Virus record (IMG/VR): IMGVR_UViG_3300011115_000375
Span: 1 to 32,444 of that record
Source: a virus
Direction: 5' to 3' (one strand)
DNA length: 32,444 bases
The position numbers and the translations under genes were made by a program. Positions within the stretch are counted from its first letter, which is position 1; each line of letters opens with the position of its first letter. The notes under the pieces were generated by a model. It searched no databases. It saw only the letters and a list, made by a program, of their open reading frames with translations, and was not told where the DNA came from. Shown in pieces: positions 1 through 9,146 of the stretch.

Positions 1-95
1 AATGCATTACACACTGTGGATGAAATAGCAGTGCCGGTAACTACTGGCTGACCAGTGCTGTTGATGTTAAATGTGCCGCTGCCGTTGTAACTCAT
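1..95 (-). CDS. Tail fibre-like protein, N-terminal fragment (runs off window)
   Basis: This is a partial gene of 31 complete codons that starts at an ATG at 95 and leaves the window at position 1. A good Shine-Dalgarno (GAGGAAT) sits about 7 bases upstream of the ATG. The visible start MSYNGSGTFNINSTGQPVVT resembles the N-terminus of phage tail-fibre or virion-attachment proteins I know, in which Gly/Ser/Asn-rich beta structure joins the fibre to the tail. It is the last visible gene of the late operon, 15 bases after the 641-aa gene, which fits receptor-binding genes following virion genes. The receptor-binding part is not in the window, so specificity cannot be judged. Confidence 0.6.
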   Translation of the reverse strand, partial: MSYNGSGTFNINSTGQPVVTGTAISSTVCNA

Positions 96-110
96 TTAAT
101 ATTCCTCATT

Positions 111-2036
111 TTAAAAAGGCAAATTCTGCTGAGTTGCTGAAGCGCCGCCGGCAGCTCCCGCACCCAATTGTCCCGCTACATTTAATTGTTTTTGTGATGT
201 TTTGGCTTTTTCCAGCATTGCAGCCAGGTATCGAGGATCTTGCAATAGTCTAGCAAGAATTTTGGCGCTTTCATCTCCTGATCTTGCCAAAGCTGTACTA
301 ACTAAATCACCAGCAACATTTGCGGCAATACCACCAACAGGACCGCCCGCTATTGCACCAGCACCAGTTTTCATTAATTGACTAGCTAAACCTTGTTGAT
401 ATTTGTTAGAGGCTTGATATTGAGCTGTTCCTGGGCCGCCAGTTGCCCTTGCATTCATTGCGCTGGCTGTTCTGTATAAATCGTCTTTCAATGCTTCAAT
501 CAAAGCTCTATTTTCTGGTGTTAATTGATCTATAGTTTTAGCACCAAAATCTTTAAGAGCATATTTATTTACTGCTCTGCTTAATGTTTGTTCGCCAGTT
601 TTACCACTTAAAGATAGTGGAACTCGGCCTTGCGCCAAGTTTACTGTCATATCATCTATGGCATTTTGCAAAGCGTTTTTGCTTGAAACTTCTTTGCTTA
701 AATCTTTATATTTTTCTAAATAATCAGACCATTTTCCGCCGGATAAAGAATTCAAAATTTCATCAATTTGTGAAACTACATTCTTAGTTTTTGTCCGAGT
801 AACTGCTGCCGCCGCTCCAATTTCATCATTAGCGCCAGATTTAATCTGTCCGGTAAGAACTTTACGAATTGTGTAAAGTTGTTGCGGTGTTGTTCCTTGC
901 GGATTGAATAGTTGTTCTTCTAAATAAGGGACAAGTTTTTGAATATTAGGATTTGCTCTTTGTTCTCCAGTTTTTAAATCATTAAGTGTTTTCATCATTT
1001 TGTCACTCAATGGCGATACGAAAGATGTATCGGGATTGGTAACGGCATCTCTGAATGCACCTTCTCGCATTGGTCCGGTAACGCGATCTCGCTCAATTTC
1101 TAACGCTTTTCGTTCTGTCGCTGTTCCAGCGGCTTTGATTAAAGCATTGTATCTAGCTGTTTCGTTTAAAGCGTCAAAAGGCATCCACATCTGCCCTTGC
1201 CCGGTCCTTGACCCGGTTTCCAACGTTTGCAAACGTGGGTCTTTTGTAATTACTGCGGCACTTCCGCTTACGCCTGGCACCGGAGAATATTCGCCTTTTA
1301 ATGCTTTTATAAGTGCATCCGAATCATTGCCAAATTCACGTAACAATACCTCGCCTTGAACTTGAGGAGCTCTAACTCCACCCATTCCCTGCGGTAATGC
1401 TCTCTGGCTAACCGCACCAACCCCCGGCATGATACCGGCAAGAGCTCCATACGTCGCTGCTTGTAACCTATCCTCCGGTGATGTCAGCGCCTGCGTTGCT
1501 GCGCTTGTCGCAGATACATCTGCCATCTGAGCAGGGCGACGTATCATGCCTCTGCCGCCGGTTGCCATGCTAATACCGCGAGTTGGCAATACGGCATAAG
1601 AACCAATATCACCTAAAATACCACCCAACGAACTCATTGGAGTTGCGTTGCGAATCATTTTTACATCTTCTATTTCTTGTGGCGTTCCTCCTTGGCTTGG
1701 AGGCAAAGTAGGTGCGCTATAACGCCCCGTGGGTATTGGTGATGGTCCCATGGTTGGAGATGGCAAATTACCAAGTCCTTGCATCATTCTTACAGGTGAT
1801 GTTGAGGCGCCCAACACCGCCTGTTTAAATTTTGATTCTTTTCCAACTTCTTGGCTTACCAATTCCTGCGTTGTAGGCGCCCGCATTGGGCCGCCTGATT
1901 GCTGCAATATAATTCTAGATGTTTCGTATAGTTCTTTTATTACGCTTAAATTAGGTTCAGGTTTTGCTGCTTCTATTTCGATAGCCCGTTCAATATTCCT
2001 AATTGAAGGTGCTGCAACAATTGGGGTTTCAGCCAT
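111..2036 (-). CDS. Large virion-associated protein, possibly internal/ejection protein
   Basis: This is a 641-aa protein with no enzymatic motif that I recognise. The N-terminus has a short helical segment (residues 10-45). Residues about 70-220 are rich in Pro, Gly, Ser and Thr, and the rest is largely helical and Ala/Lys-rich. Near residues 575-600 there is a Gly/Ala-rich hydrophobic stretch (GAGAIAGGPVGGIAANVAGD) that could be a membrane-interacting glycine-zipper helix. Such helices occur in podovirus ejection proteins and in phage proteins that contact membranes. It starts at ATG 2036, overlapping the previous stop as TAATG, and the tail fibre follows. The DNA is visibly AT-richer than the central structural genes. 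Internal virion protein is an inference from position, size and composition. Confidence 0.55.
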   Translation of the reverse strand: MAETPIVAAPSIRNIERAIEIEAAKPEPNLSVIKELYETSRIILQQSGGPMRAPTTQELVSQEVGKESKFKQAVLGASTSPVRMMQGLGNLPSPTMGPSPIPTGRYSAPTLPPSQGGTPQEIEDVKMIRNATPMSSLGGILGDIGSYAVLPTRGISMATGGRGMIRRPAQMADVSATSAATQALTSPEDRLQAATYGALAGIMPGVGAVSQRALPQGMGGVRAPQVQGEVLLREFGNDSDALIKALKGEYSPVPGVSGSAAVITKDPRLQTLETGSRTGQGQMWMPFDALNETARYNALIKAAGTATERKALEIERDRVTGPMREGAFRDAVTNPDTSFVSPLSDKMMKTLNDLKTGEQRANPNIQKLVPYLEEQLFNPQGTTPQQLYTIRKVLTGQIKSGANDEIGAAAAVTRTKTKNVVSQIDEILNSLSGGKWSDYLEKYKDLSKEVSSKNALQNAIDDMTVNLAQGRVPLSLSGKTGEQTLSRAVNKYALKDFGAKTIDQLTPENRALIEALKDDLYRTASAMNARATGGPGTAQYQASNKYQQGLASQLMKTGAGAIAGGPVGGIAANVAGDLVSTALARSGDESAKILARLLQDPRYLAAMLEKAKTSQKQLNVAGQLGAGAAGGASATQQNLPF

Positions 2037-3871
2037 TATGGTTTTTCTCCCGTTGCTCTATCGAGCGCAGCTTGAGCCGGTGGTGACAATTTTAATTGTT
2101 GTCCTGTTTTTGAGGTAGGCGCATCAACGCGCCAAAAATCAATGTTTGGAATACCGGCTTTTTCTGCACGTTTTCTAATATCTTCGTGTTGTTCTATTGC
2201 CCGTTTATCTTGCTTTTCAAACAAGGTAAACAACCGTTTGTATTCTGGCACAGTCAAAGACTCTGGCGCTGATTTGGCTTTAATTAACAGTGCGCCTTCT
2301 CCCTCAGTTATGGTTCCCTGCCCTTTTAATGCGCCACGCGATGACAAACTTAATTCAGACAAACCAGTAATTAATTGACGAGTATTTGCCAAAGTTTCTT
2401 CGTTTTCAACGCCATACATTTTATTGGCCACTTGCGATAAAAACATTTGTCCAGTTGCGCCTGGACCAGTAATCAAAGGCAAATCAAGGATCGGCCTAAT
2501 CTCTTGAACTTGCCTCATACGTTCTTCAGAGGATTGCGCGGTTACAAATGAACTTTCTAGTTTGTCTGTAATTGCTTTCACTGATCCAGTGGCAGCAGCT
2601 TTTTGCGCTTCTTGTTGCACCGGATTTGAAACACCAAAACCGGAAGTGGCACCAGCTTTCGGCACAGTGATATTAAAAAGCTGGCCGCTTTGATCAAGTC
2701 TCCGACCAGTTTGGATTGCCGTTGCGTCGTTTGGAGCCGTTAGATTTAACGCACCGGGCTGTTGAGGCGCGCCGCCGCCCATAATTCTTGCGGCTTCCGC
2801 TTTGCTCATTTTTTTAATAATTGTAGTTCCATCTGGCTGTGTTATTGGAACATCAATAAAATCAAATTGAGCTTTTGCTCCTTCAGTTGCCCCAGTTACA
2901 GCGCCTTGTCCGGCAGCATATCCGGGGGCCAAAGAAAGCGCACCGTCAGCACCACGCCTCCAGATGCCGCCCTGTGTTGCTGTATCAGTTAGTGCAAAGT
3001 TCCAAGCGTCTGATCCTTCTTTAACTCCGGCAGCGCGCAATTCCATAATCTTGTCGGTTGGTTTGTTTTGGTCTGTAAAATCTTTTGCCAGTTGTTCTGT
3101 ATATTTTGCACCTGACGGGTCTAATTGCATCCAAACAGCCATAGGTTGACCACCGGCAGGGCCGCCGAATCTGATCATGGCTGCGGCCATCGGAGGATTG
3201 CCGGGCGCAGCATCAGGCGCACCGCCAGTTAGCATTGCCCCGCCTGACGGGGCTACAGGAGCAGCGCTCGGCGCATTACTTGCATTTCCTGCATTTATAA
3301 ATGCTTGCATTTGGGCGTTTTTTTGCATTTGCTGCAACCCAAAAGCCTCATGCGCCGGATTCGGGCTTGTCATCAACAGCCGAGCCATTTCCTGCTGATT
3401 CGGCGCTACTGCCGCACGACCAGGTATTGTATATGCCGGTTGTACAATATTCCCTTCACCGGGCTGTCCTTCTGGAACCCTTGTCGGAGGCACAAGATCG
3501 GTAAGATCAGATCCACTAGGGACAAAACTTGATTCTGGAATATCTCTACCTGCAACCGCAGGAGTCCCCGCCCCAGCCTCAAACGCTTTCCGCAATATAT
3601 CCGAAGATTCTGTTTTGTACCTTTCGCCAAGAGACTTTTCCTGTTCCCTTGCCCGCCCTTGAAAGTATGCCCCACCAAAGCCCTGTAAAGCCTTTGCCAG
3701 CCCCGCAGTAAATGGTGTGCGCGCCTCTATGCCTTTATAGCTGTAACGCTCTGTAGGCGCTTGTGACTGCGCTTGGAGCATCTCTGCCATGCGCTGCTGG
3801 TCAGCAATCTTAGCTAACTCTGCTTGGTAAGGACTGGGCAGGTTAAAGTTGTATAGTTTGTTTTCGGCCAT
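2036..3871 (-). CDS. Large virion-associated protein, unknown function
   Basis: This is a 611-aa protein. The N-terminal 60 residues are a Gln/Ala-rich helix (AELAKIADQQRMAEMLQAQS), followed by a Gly-rich AKALQGFGGAYFQ segment that recurs in internal virion or stopper-like proteins of podoviruses. Residues about 110-260 are low-complexity Pro/Ala/Gly. The C-terminal third is helical and charged. A Shine-Dalgarno (AGAGG) precedes ATG 3871, and the end overlaps the next start as TAATG. Together with the 641-aa, 76-aa and S74-tailed genes it forms a block between the tail tube genes and the fibre, where ejection proteins normally sit. The function is inferred from context only. Confidence 0.55.
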   Translation of the reverse strand: MAENKLYNFNLPSPYQAELAKIADQQRMAEMLQAQSQAPTERYSYKGIEARTPFTAGLAKALQGFGGAYFQGRAREQEKSLGERYKTESSDILRKAFEAGAGTPAVAGRDIPESSFVPSGSDLTDLVPPTRVPEGQPGEGNIVQPAYTIPGRAAVAPNQQEMARLLMTSPNPAHEAFGLQQMQKNAQMQAFINAGNASNAPSAAPVAPSGGAMLTGGAPDAAPGNPPMAAAMIRFGGPAGGQPMAVWMQLDPSGAKYTEQLAKDFTDQNKPTDKIMELRAAGVKEGSDAWNFALTDTATQGGIWRRGADGALSLAPGYAAGQGAVTGATEGAKAQFDFIDVPITQPDGTTIIKKMSKAEAARIMGGGAPQQPGALNLTAPNDATAIQTGRRLDQSGQLFNITVPKAGATSGFGVSNPVQQEAQKAAATGSVKAITDKLESSFVTAQSSEERMRQVQEIRPILDLPLITGPGATGQMFLSQVANKMYGVENEETLANTRQLITGLSELSLSSRGALKGQGTITEGEGALLIKAKSAPESLTVPEYKRLFTLFEKQDKRAIEQHEDIRKRAEKAGIPNIDFWRVDAPTSKTGQQLKLSPPAQAALDRATGEKP

Positions 3872-3880
3872 TTGGAGCCT

Positions 3881-4111
3881 CTAAGACGGTGTGAAATTTT
3901 GTGAATTTGGGTCGTATTGCGTTGATTTATCAACAACCGGCGCACCACGATTTTGCATCATCATTTTCATAATGTCGTTCATGCCGCCACCGCCTGATTT
4001 GGGCGCACCCATCGGTCCGTTATACCTTTTGTAAGGTTGCGTCGGATCTTGCAGCAACGCGGCGAGCTGCATACGTTTTTCTTCAGGATTAAAATTGTAG
4101 GTTGAATTCAT
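3881..4111 (-). CDS. Small phage protein, unknown
   Basis: This is a 76-aa protein with a Met/Asn/Gly-rich centre (GGGGMNDIMKMMMQNRGAPV). Its start codon overlaps the stop of the S74-tailed gene as ATGA, so translation is probably coupled. The next gene starts 9 bases after its stop. I recognise no domain. The N-terminal half is polar and helix-prone (EEKRMQLAALLQDPTQ), and the C-terminus is polar. Its place among the virion genes suggests a minor virion or assembly protein, but nothing in the sequence shows this directly. Confidence 0.6.
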   Translation of the reverse strand: MNSTYNFNPEEKRMQLAALLQDPTQPYKRYNGPMGAPKSGGGGMNDIMKMMMQNRGAPVVDKSTQYDPNSQNFTPS

Positions 4112-5730
4112 GTCAGCATCCCATAATCAACCATTTTGTATCCACTTGGATGCAGCATTACAGCCTCCGGCATTACGGCTTCAACTTCATCAGCCATCAA
4201 TCCGCGCTCCCTGCGGTCAAAAATGTTGTATTCGTAAACTCCAATTCCAAGCGGGTGCGTTCCAATTCGATCAATATTAGACTTTAAACGACGGTCGGAA
4301 AAATACTTCATTCCAGCCAACCCGCCGGCAGTACCAAGCATCCCGTAAAGCCCCGCATTCTGAGCATTCGCATTTGCCGACTGGATACCGTACTGATCCA
4401 TTGCAGCCTGCCCCTGCGCCATAGCGCCCTGCATGATCGGCGTCCCCGCCACGTTCGCTCCTTGATAGCCTTGAAACTGCGGCATCTGGATCTGCGAGCC
4501 ACTCATTAAGCCAGCGATCTCGTTTAGCGGTTGATTCCGCAGCGCGAGCTGTTGTTGCAGGCTTTGTTGCTGTGCGGTATTGCCAAATTGACCGCGCTGC
4601 AAAAGCTGGTTGTATTGTTGATTTTGCGCGGCTAAAGCAGCTTGTTGTTGTTGCAATGCTGCTTGTTGGTTTTGACTAATAGCCTGGTTGCCAAGCTGCC
4701 GTTGCGTGACATTTTGACCAAAACCTTGCTGCTGGCCACCGAGTTGTGCTTGATATTGTGCTAGCGCGGCCTGTTGATTTTGACCAATAGCTGCATTTTG
4801 CGCGGCATTTGCGGTTTGGCCTTGACCAAAGTTTTGGCCAATCGCTTGATTACCAATTTGATTAGCTTGCACCGCCTGGCCAAAGCCCTGCGCGTTTGCC
4901 GCAGCATCTAAGCCAATACCTTGCAACGCCGCCTGCGAAAGCAGATCGTTCTTTTGCTGGTTTTGACTAATCATTGCGTTTTCGTAGGCTTCGCCACCCG
5001 GCACCAGACCTTGATTAATCAAACGCTGTCGGGTAGCGGCATCCGAATTTTCAAGTTGCGGCGCCAGCCGATTCATAATTGCTTGCTGGCCCGTCATGCC
5101 CGCATTAACAGGCATTGCTGCCACATTACTGGTATTCAGACCGCCCTGAGCATAACCATATTGACCAGCTTGTGGGCCAGCACCGGCCATGCCATAAACG
5201 CTCAATTCTGGCGCCGTAGGAGGTTGCCCTGAGTTTCCACTTGGCTGGTTAGATGGTTGTGGCCCCATTCCAGCAGCTCTGAGCGCAGCAAACCTAGCTG
5301 TAACTTCTGGATTTTGAAAATTATCATTACCAAGATTTCCACTAGCCTGACCATAGCTGCTTAAATTTGGCGTTTGCGGAATTTGTCCAGCATCGCCGAC
5401 ATTAGTTTGCAACCCAGGAAGGTTTGGATTAAATGCTTTTCGCAAAACAGTTTGAGCGGTTCCAATACCCTGCTCGCCAAGCCCCGCTAATGATCTTTGT
5501 ACGCGCTGTTGTGCGTCCAGCGTGGCCTGCGAAGCAGGCGTCAATGTTTGGGTTACAGTCGGTTGGTCGTTTGCGTTAAAAGTAACAGTCTGCCCGCCAA
5601 GAGGACCGATGATATTCGGATTGTTTATGCGTCCCTGCAACCGGGCAGTTTCAACGTTTGCTGCGCCTTGTGCTGCAGCAGCACCTGCATAATCTGGCGC
5701 TGGTGGTGGTGACGGAGAGGACTTACCCAT
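4108..5730 (-). CDS. Gln/Ala-rich virion protein with C-terminal S74-type chaperone motif
   Basis: I choose the ATG at 5730 (540 aa) over an in-frame ATG 27 bases upstream. AAGGA lies at good spacing before 5730, and this start overlaps the GNAT stop by 8 bases. The N-terminus is Pro/Ala-rich (MGKSSPSPPPAPDYAGAAAA). Residues about 240-420 are a long Gln/Asn/Ala/Gly helical repeat region of NQQAAL and GFGQ-like units. The last 63 residues match the intramolecular-chaperone domain (Peptidase S74): SDRRLKSNI at about residue 478, then YEYNIF, GLMADEVEAVMPEAV and VDY. In that family the chaperone trimerises fibres and cleaves itself off before the Ser-Asp. Here it ends right after VDYGML, short of the usual C-terminal helix. 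Confidence 0.75.
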   Translation of the reverse strand: MGKSSPSPPPAPDYAGAAAAQGAANVETARLQGRINNPNIIGPLGGQTVTFNANDQPTVTQTLTPASQATLDAQQRVQRSLAGLGEQGIGTAQTVLRKAFNPNLPGLQTNVGDAGQIPQTPNLSSYGQASGNLGNDNFQNPEVTARFAALRAAGMGPQPSNQPSGNSGQPPTAPELSVYGMAGAGPQAGQYGYAQGGLNTSNVAAMPVNAGMTGQQAIMNRLAPQLENSDAATRQRLINQGLVPGGEAYENAMISQNQQKNDLLSQAALQGIGLDAAANAQGFGQAVQANQIGNQAIGQNFGQGQTANAAQNAAIGQNQQAALAQYQAQLGGQQQGFGQNVTQRQLGNQAISQNQQAALQQQQAALAAQNQQYNQLLQRGQFGNTAQQQSLQQQLALRNQPLNEIAGLMSGSQIQMPQFQGYQGANVAGTPIMQGAMAQGQAAMDQYGIQSANANAQNAGLYGMLGTAGGLAGMKYFSDRRLKSNIDRIGTHPLGIGVYEYNIFDRRERGLMADEVEAVMPEAVMLHPSGYKMVDYGMLT

Positions 5731-6154
5731 GATTAATCCTTTTGCTGTAGCGTTCATTTAAAAACCGGCAATCATCGCGGCGCAGCGTGTAAAAAACAAT
5801 GTCCCCCGCTGGGCAACCTTCTTTGATTTTGCTTTCTTCTGTAAATCCCATGTTGGTTACCACTTTTGCGCTTTGTTCATTGTTGCTGTTGACCGGAACG
5901 ATAATCTTTTCGACTTGGCAGATGTTGTATGGATAATCAAATATTGCCGCTAAATATGATGGAGTTAATTGCCCTTCAATTGCAATGTGACACCAGATAG
6001 ATTGATGATTCCAATTTTCGTAAATGACGCCTGCGATAATCTCATCATTTCGTTTTAATCCTATTGCCGTTGCCCTGCCCTCAAAAAAGCCACCGTCAAC
6101 ACGTTTTGCAACCCAGTGGCCAACATCTGGCCCTGATACTATATTCCTGCCCAT
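5723..6154 (-). CDS. GNAT-like N-acetyltransferase
   Basis: This 143-aa protein has the layout of a Gcn5-related N-acetyltransferase: a beta strand with IGLKRNDEIIAGVIYENW (residues about 31-48), a central helix, then IIVPVNSNNEQSAKVVTNMGF (about 83-103). The last segment matches motif A/B of the family, where an N-rich loop precedes the helix ending in GF. The C-terminus (DIVFYTLRRDDCRFL) is typical of the last strand. The family transfers acetyl groups from acetyl-CoA to amines; the substrate here is unknown. The start overlaps the stop of the tail-tube-like gene and the end overlaps the S74 protein. GNATs embedded in phage structural operons are known, and a role in modifying a virion or host protein is inferred. 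Confidence 0.75.
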   Translation of the reverse strand: MGRNIVSGPDVGHWVAKRVDGGFFEGRATAIGLKRNDEIIAGVIYENWNHQSIWCHIAIEGQLTPSYLAAIFDYPYNICQVEKIIVPVNSNNEQSAKVVTNMGFTEESKIKEGCPAGDIVFYTLRRDDCRFLNERYSKRINHG

Positions 6155-7692
6155 CCGGTCTGATATACAACGTCAGTAGATGCCCACTCAATTTGCAGCC
6201 CGCTGCTGGCGCTTTTAAGTTGAATAGATCCGCAGTAACCAATCCCGGTAATGCCTTGCCAATTATTTGTAATTTCTAAACTAGCTCCCCAAATAGCAGA
6301 ATCCCAAGTGCCAACATCCCAACGCCCGTAAGATGAACTTGCTATAGATATTGATGCCGCAGTATCTTGAGTATCGAAATCTACATTCATTCCCACTAAT
6401 ATTGCAGGCGCGCCATTTGTAAAAATGCTTGGCCGAGCGCGAGTAAAATATTTTTTTACGCCGCGACTTTCAAAATAATTAAACGCTTGAAATGCGTTTG
6501 CAGATATATTTGATGTGCCATCAATATATCCATCATCCCACGCTTTACAAACCACTCCATTACCACCGAAATACGGATCGTCATTAAAAGTTTCCCAGCA
6601 GTTTGCATTCCAGCCGGTAAAGTTGCACCAGCTTTTGGTAATGTTGTTCATTACATACTGTTGTTGCTGTCCTTCGGCAATTGGAACATTAATCCATAAT
6701 GCGTTATTTTTTGAAGAATACAATACTTCCCATCCAAAATTAGCACCGTAACTTGTCGTTGCCGCAGTAATTGCACCTTGTATTTTGTTAGACAATGCTA
6801 CGCGAGGATCAAGCCGCGAGCTCTGCAACGCCGATGCTAACGGCAGTAATCCGTCTAAAGTAATTATCAATAGGTCGCCGGAATATTTCATCATGCACCG
6901 ACTGCCTACAGGAGAACCAAGTTTCCAGACACCGGCCAATGCCCACGTAGCATCGCTTGCCGGATCAGTGCCGCGCCAAACTATGACCTCGCCGTTGCTC
7001 GTCACAAATACCAAGTTATCGTCGGCGCCGTAACCAGCATCTAGCGTCCAGGTATCCAGATCAACTAGTGTGCCGCCGTATTTGGCTATCTGGCTCATGT
7101 CCAGAACCTGCGCCGCGCCGCCTACAGCACCAGTCGGCAGATACCATGCCTTAAGCGTGTCTTTCTGGATAAACCAGACGCGGTTTTTAAACAGCGAGAT
7201 ATTGCTCAACGTCGTGGTTGTAACGCCGGTGATTGCAATTGTTGAAATGCCGGTAATGCTTGCCCACGTAGAATTATCGTATAGCAATGGAGCATCTACA
7301 CCGTTTACGCAATAGAGATAACTGCCCGCAGCAGTGGTGACATTGATGTGTTCCCATTTTGCATTAGTTAAACCAGTCACCACTGCCGCGCCAACAGCAC
7401 CTTGCGCTGTTACATCAAAAATAGATCCTACAGCCCAAGCAAAAAGTTTATCAGTAGTACCTGTTGAGTAATTAACTAACGTCTGCACTTGCCCAGTTAT
7501 GCCAGTTGCCCAGTTATCAAAACCTCCGCGCAGAACAACATTATTTACAGACGGGAAAAAATTTGTTAATTGATAAGCGTCAATCGGTTCCATGTTTGCA
7601 ATGGAATCTCTTGCATTCCAGCCACCAACTGGCGCCGGGAGAGATGCTACCCGCGCCGCATTGCCTTGCACCAGTTGGTTAATTTGGACCAT
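6139..7692 (-). CDS. Large tail-tube/stopper-like structural protein
   Basis: I set the start at ATG 7692 (517 aa), which overlaps the preceding stop by 14 bases. A TTG-initiated extension of 10 residues is possible but lacks a ribosome site. The N-terminus (ASLPAPVGGWNARDSIANME, then DAYQLTNFFP) is characteristic of a large family of podovirus tail or neck proteins comparable in place to T7 gp12. The rest is beta-rich with many Gly, Thr and Trp and no catalytic motif. Near the C-terminus is a WDVGTWDSAIWG motif that recurs in the 216-aa protein at 13623-14273. It follows the adaptor-like gene, as tube proteins A and B do. The tube B-like role is an inference from order and size. Confidence 0.65.
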   Translation of the reverse strand: MVQINQLVQGNAARVASLPAPVGGWNARDSIANMEPIDAYQLTNFFPSVNNVVLRGGFDNWATGITGQVQTLVNYSTGTTDKLFAWAVGSIFDVTAQGAVGAAVVTGLTNAKWEHINVTTAAGSYLYCVNGVDAPLLYDNSTWASITGISTIAITGVTTTTLSNISLFKNRVWFIQKDTLKAWYLPTGAVGGAAQVLDMSQIAKYGGTLVDLDTWTLDAGYGADDNLVFVTSNGEVIVWRGTDPASDATWALAGVWKLGSPVGSRCMMKYSGDLLIITLDGLLPLASALQSSRLDPRVALSNKIQGAITAATTSYGANFGWEVLYSSKNNALWINVPIAEGQQQQYVMNNITKSWCNFTGWNANCWETFNDDPYFGGNGVVCKAWDDGYIDGTSNISANAFQAFNYFESRGVKKYFTRARPSIFTNGAPAILVGMNVDFDTQDTAASISIASSSYGRWDVGTWDSAIWGASLEITNNWQGITGIGYCGSIQLKSASSGLQIEWASTDVVYQTGWAGI

Positions 7693-8590
7693 AACCAGAA
7701 TCAGGAATATTGTCGTAGCCAATCAAAACAGTGCCAGGCCGCGGTGCAAAACTCAGATTGGCAGCCGACATATCCAGCGCCATCGCCGCTTCAAGCTCAT
7801 ACATGTAATTGCGATACATCGCCGTAGTGTCAAAACCCTTTGCTTCGAAGTATTTTAACTTTGTCGACAGCACTATCAGCCGGTCAGGATAAATCGTCGT
7901 ATCAGTGTCGACCGTAAAACTTGTTTTTATAGCCCCGGCAGCAGAATTAGCCCAGCCGTTAGACCGATACTCATATCCAAGATACTCGGCCGCCGAGGTG
8001 CCTGGCCAGATTTGAAAGTAAGATCCTAACAAACGCCAACGTATCCGCGGTCCGGTGCTGATGTAGCCAGAAAGCAACCATTCCCACTGCTGGGCGTCTT
8101 CAGGTCCAAGCATTTCCCAATGCTTTGATTTGTCCCACATGCTGCGCGGCACGAGAGCTTCGTAGTCGCTCGGCAGGTCATACTTCATTTTTTGGAAATA
8201 AGCCGTTGCAGCAGTGCCGCCTGCCGCGGCAAAGTCTTGATCGACAGTGACCTGCGTTTCGCTGTCAACAGACGATATAAACGTGTTCTGGTTAATCCCA
8301 GACCCCTGCACTTGGTAAGTTGTGTCTAGTCCAGTTGTTGACGGGATGCCGGTAATCGTCCTGGCTGCCGTAGTCCAGTTGCCGGTTGTGGTCAGGTATT
8401 CAGTATAAAAAGCCTTTTGCTTAGTCATCGCGCGCCAGTTGTGCCGACGCAGCAGCTCGTAGCCCGTCGCGTTCATTAGCGCAAGAATTTGCGTTACATC
8501 TTGATTGGTATTGCCAGCGACATACACCGGCGCCGAGACACCTAGTTCGTTTGTGACTTGCTGCAATAACTGGAGCATTGTGCTGCTCAT
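7679..8590 (-). CDS. Head-tail adaptor / tail tube A-like protein
   Basis: This is a 303-aa protein. The N-terminal 50 residues form helices (MLQLLQQVTNELGVSAP, then ILALMNATGYELLRRHNWRA) that resemble the adaptor fold of podovirus gp11-like proteins. A beta-rich middle follows with Thr/Val runs. The C-terminal half has DLPSDYEALVPRSMWD and a helical end with MYRNYMYELEAAMA. A Shine-Dalgarno (GAGGCG) precedes ATG 8590, and the gene is just downstream of the 177-aa protein. The Trp-rich WAMTK/YLTT and DLPSDYE segments recur in the tail-tube A/adaptor family that I recognise from other phages. It probably forms the ring between portal and tail tube. Confidence 0.65.
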   Translation of the reverse strand: MSSTMLQLLQQVTNELGVSAPVYVAGNTNQDVTQILALMNATGYELLRRHNWRAMTKQKAFYTEYLTTTGNWTTAARTITGIPSTTGLDTTYQVQGSGINQNTFISSVDSETQVTVDQDFAAAGGTAATAYFQKMKYDLPSDYEALVPRSMWDKSKHWEMLGPEDAQQWEWLLSGYISTGPRIRWRLLGSYFQIWPGTSAAEYLGYEYRSNGWANSAAGAIKTSFTVDTDTTIYPDRLIVLSTKLKYFEAKGFDTTAMYRNYMYELEAAMALDMSAANLSFAPRPGTVLIGYDNIPDSGYGPN

Positions 8591-8592
8591 AT

Positions 8593-9126
8593 TTACGCCT
8601 CTTTGCGCGGCCTGCCGGGTTTTCTAGTTTCCATCAGCATCGCCATCTGTTCTTTGAGCTCGTTCAGCTCGCGGCGCGTGGTTTCCAGTTCGGTGGTATT
8701 CGCGGATTGGTTTTTCCTTGTCAGATAGGCGCGGGCTCGTTCTCTCAATCCAGCACCACCCATGCCGATCCGTTGCAGTTGGCTGTCGGATGCTGTTGCT
8801 ACTTGCTCCACGGTCTGGAATTTGAGGATTTGGAGTTCGGCCATTTGATGTGCGTTAAATCCTTCGTCATCGTCTTTGTTCCATTGCTCCAGCATCGTTC
8901 CGATTACCGGACCATCGCCTTGTTGCATTTGGAAATACAGCCATTGACGCGGAAACCGTTCTTTATGATCTTCTCTGACAGGTTGATCAACAATGTTAGT
9001 TTTATCGCCTGGCACAACAATTCGCACAAACGGCGTAGGACGATCCTGATAAGGTTTTTGATTGTTGGTATAAAACTCAACATGCAAGTGTGAATCGGCA
9101 TTGTTAATATCGCTATCTAAAGCCAT
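8593..9126 (-). CDS. Phage protein with AT-hook-like C-terminus, unknown function
   Basis: This is a 177-aa protein. The N-terminal half (HLHVEFYTNNQKPYQDRPTP, then FVRIVVPGDKTN) belongs to a conserved family seen in podovirus structural operons, whose function I do not know. Residues about 135-165 form a coiled coil (ELETTRRELNELKEQMAMLM). The tail RKPGRPRKEA resembles an AT-hook, with a GRP core flanked by basic residues, which in other proteins binds the AT-rich minor groove. AGGAG lies about 7 bases before ATG 9126. It is followed 2 bases later by the adaptor-like gene. A DNA-contacting virion or packaging-accessory role is possible but unproven. Confidence 0.55.
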   Translation of the reverse strand: MALDSDINNADSHLHVEFYTNNQKPYQDRPTPFVRIVVPGDKTNIVDQPVREDHKERFPRQWLYFQMQQGDGPVIGTMLEQWNKDDDEGFNAHQMAELQILKFQTVEQVATASDSQLQRIGMGGAGLRERARAYLTRKNQSANTTELETTRRELNELKEQMAMLMETRKPGRPRKEA

Positions 9127-9146
9127 TTTGTGTTCTCCTGTGGGGA

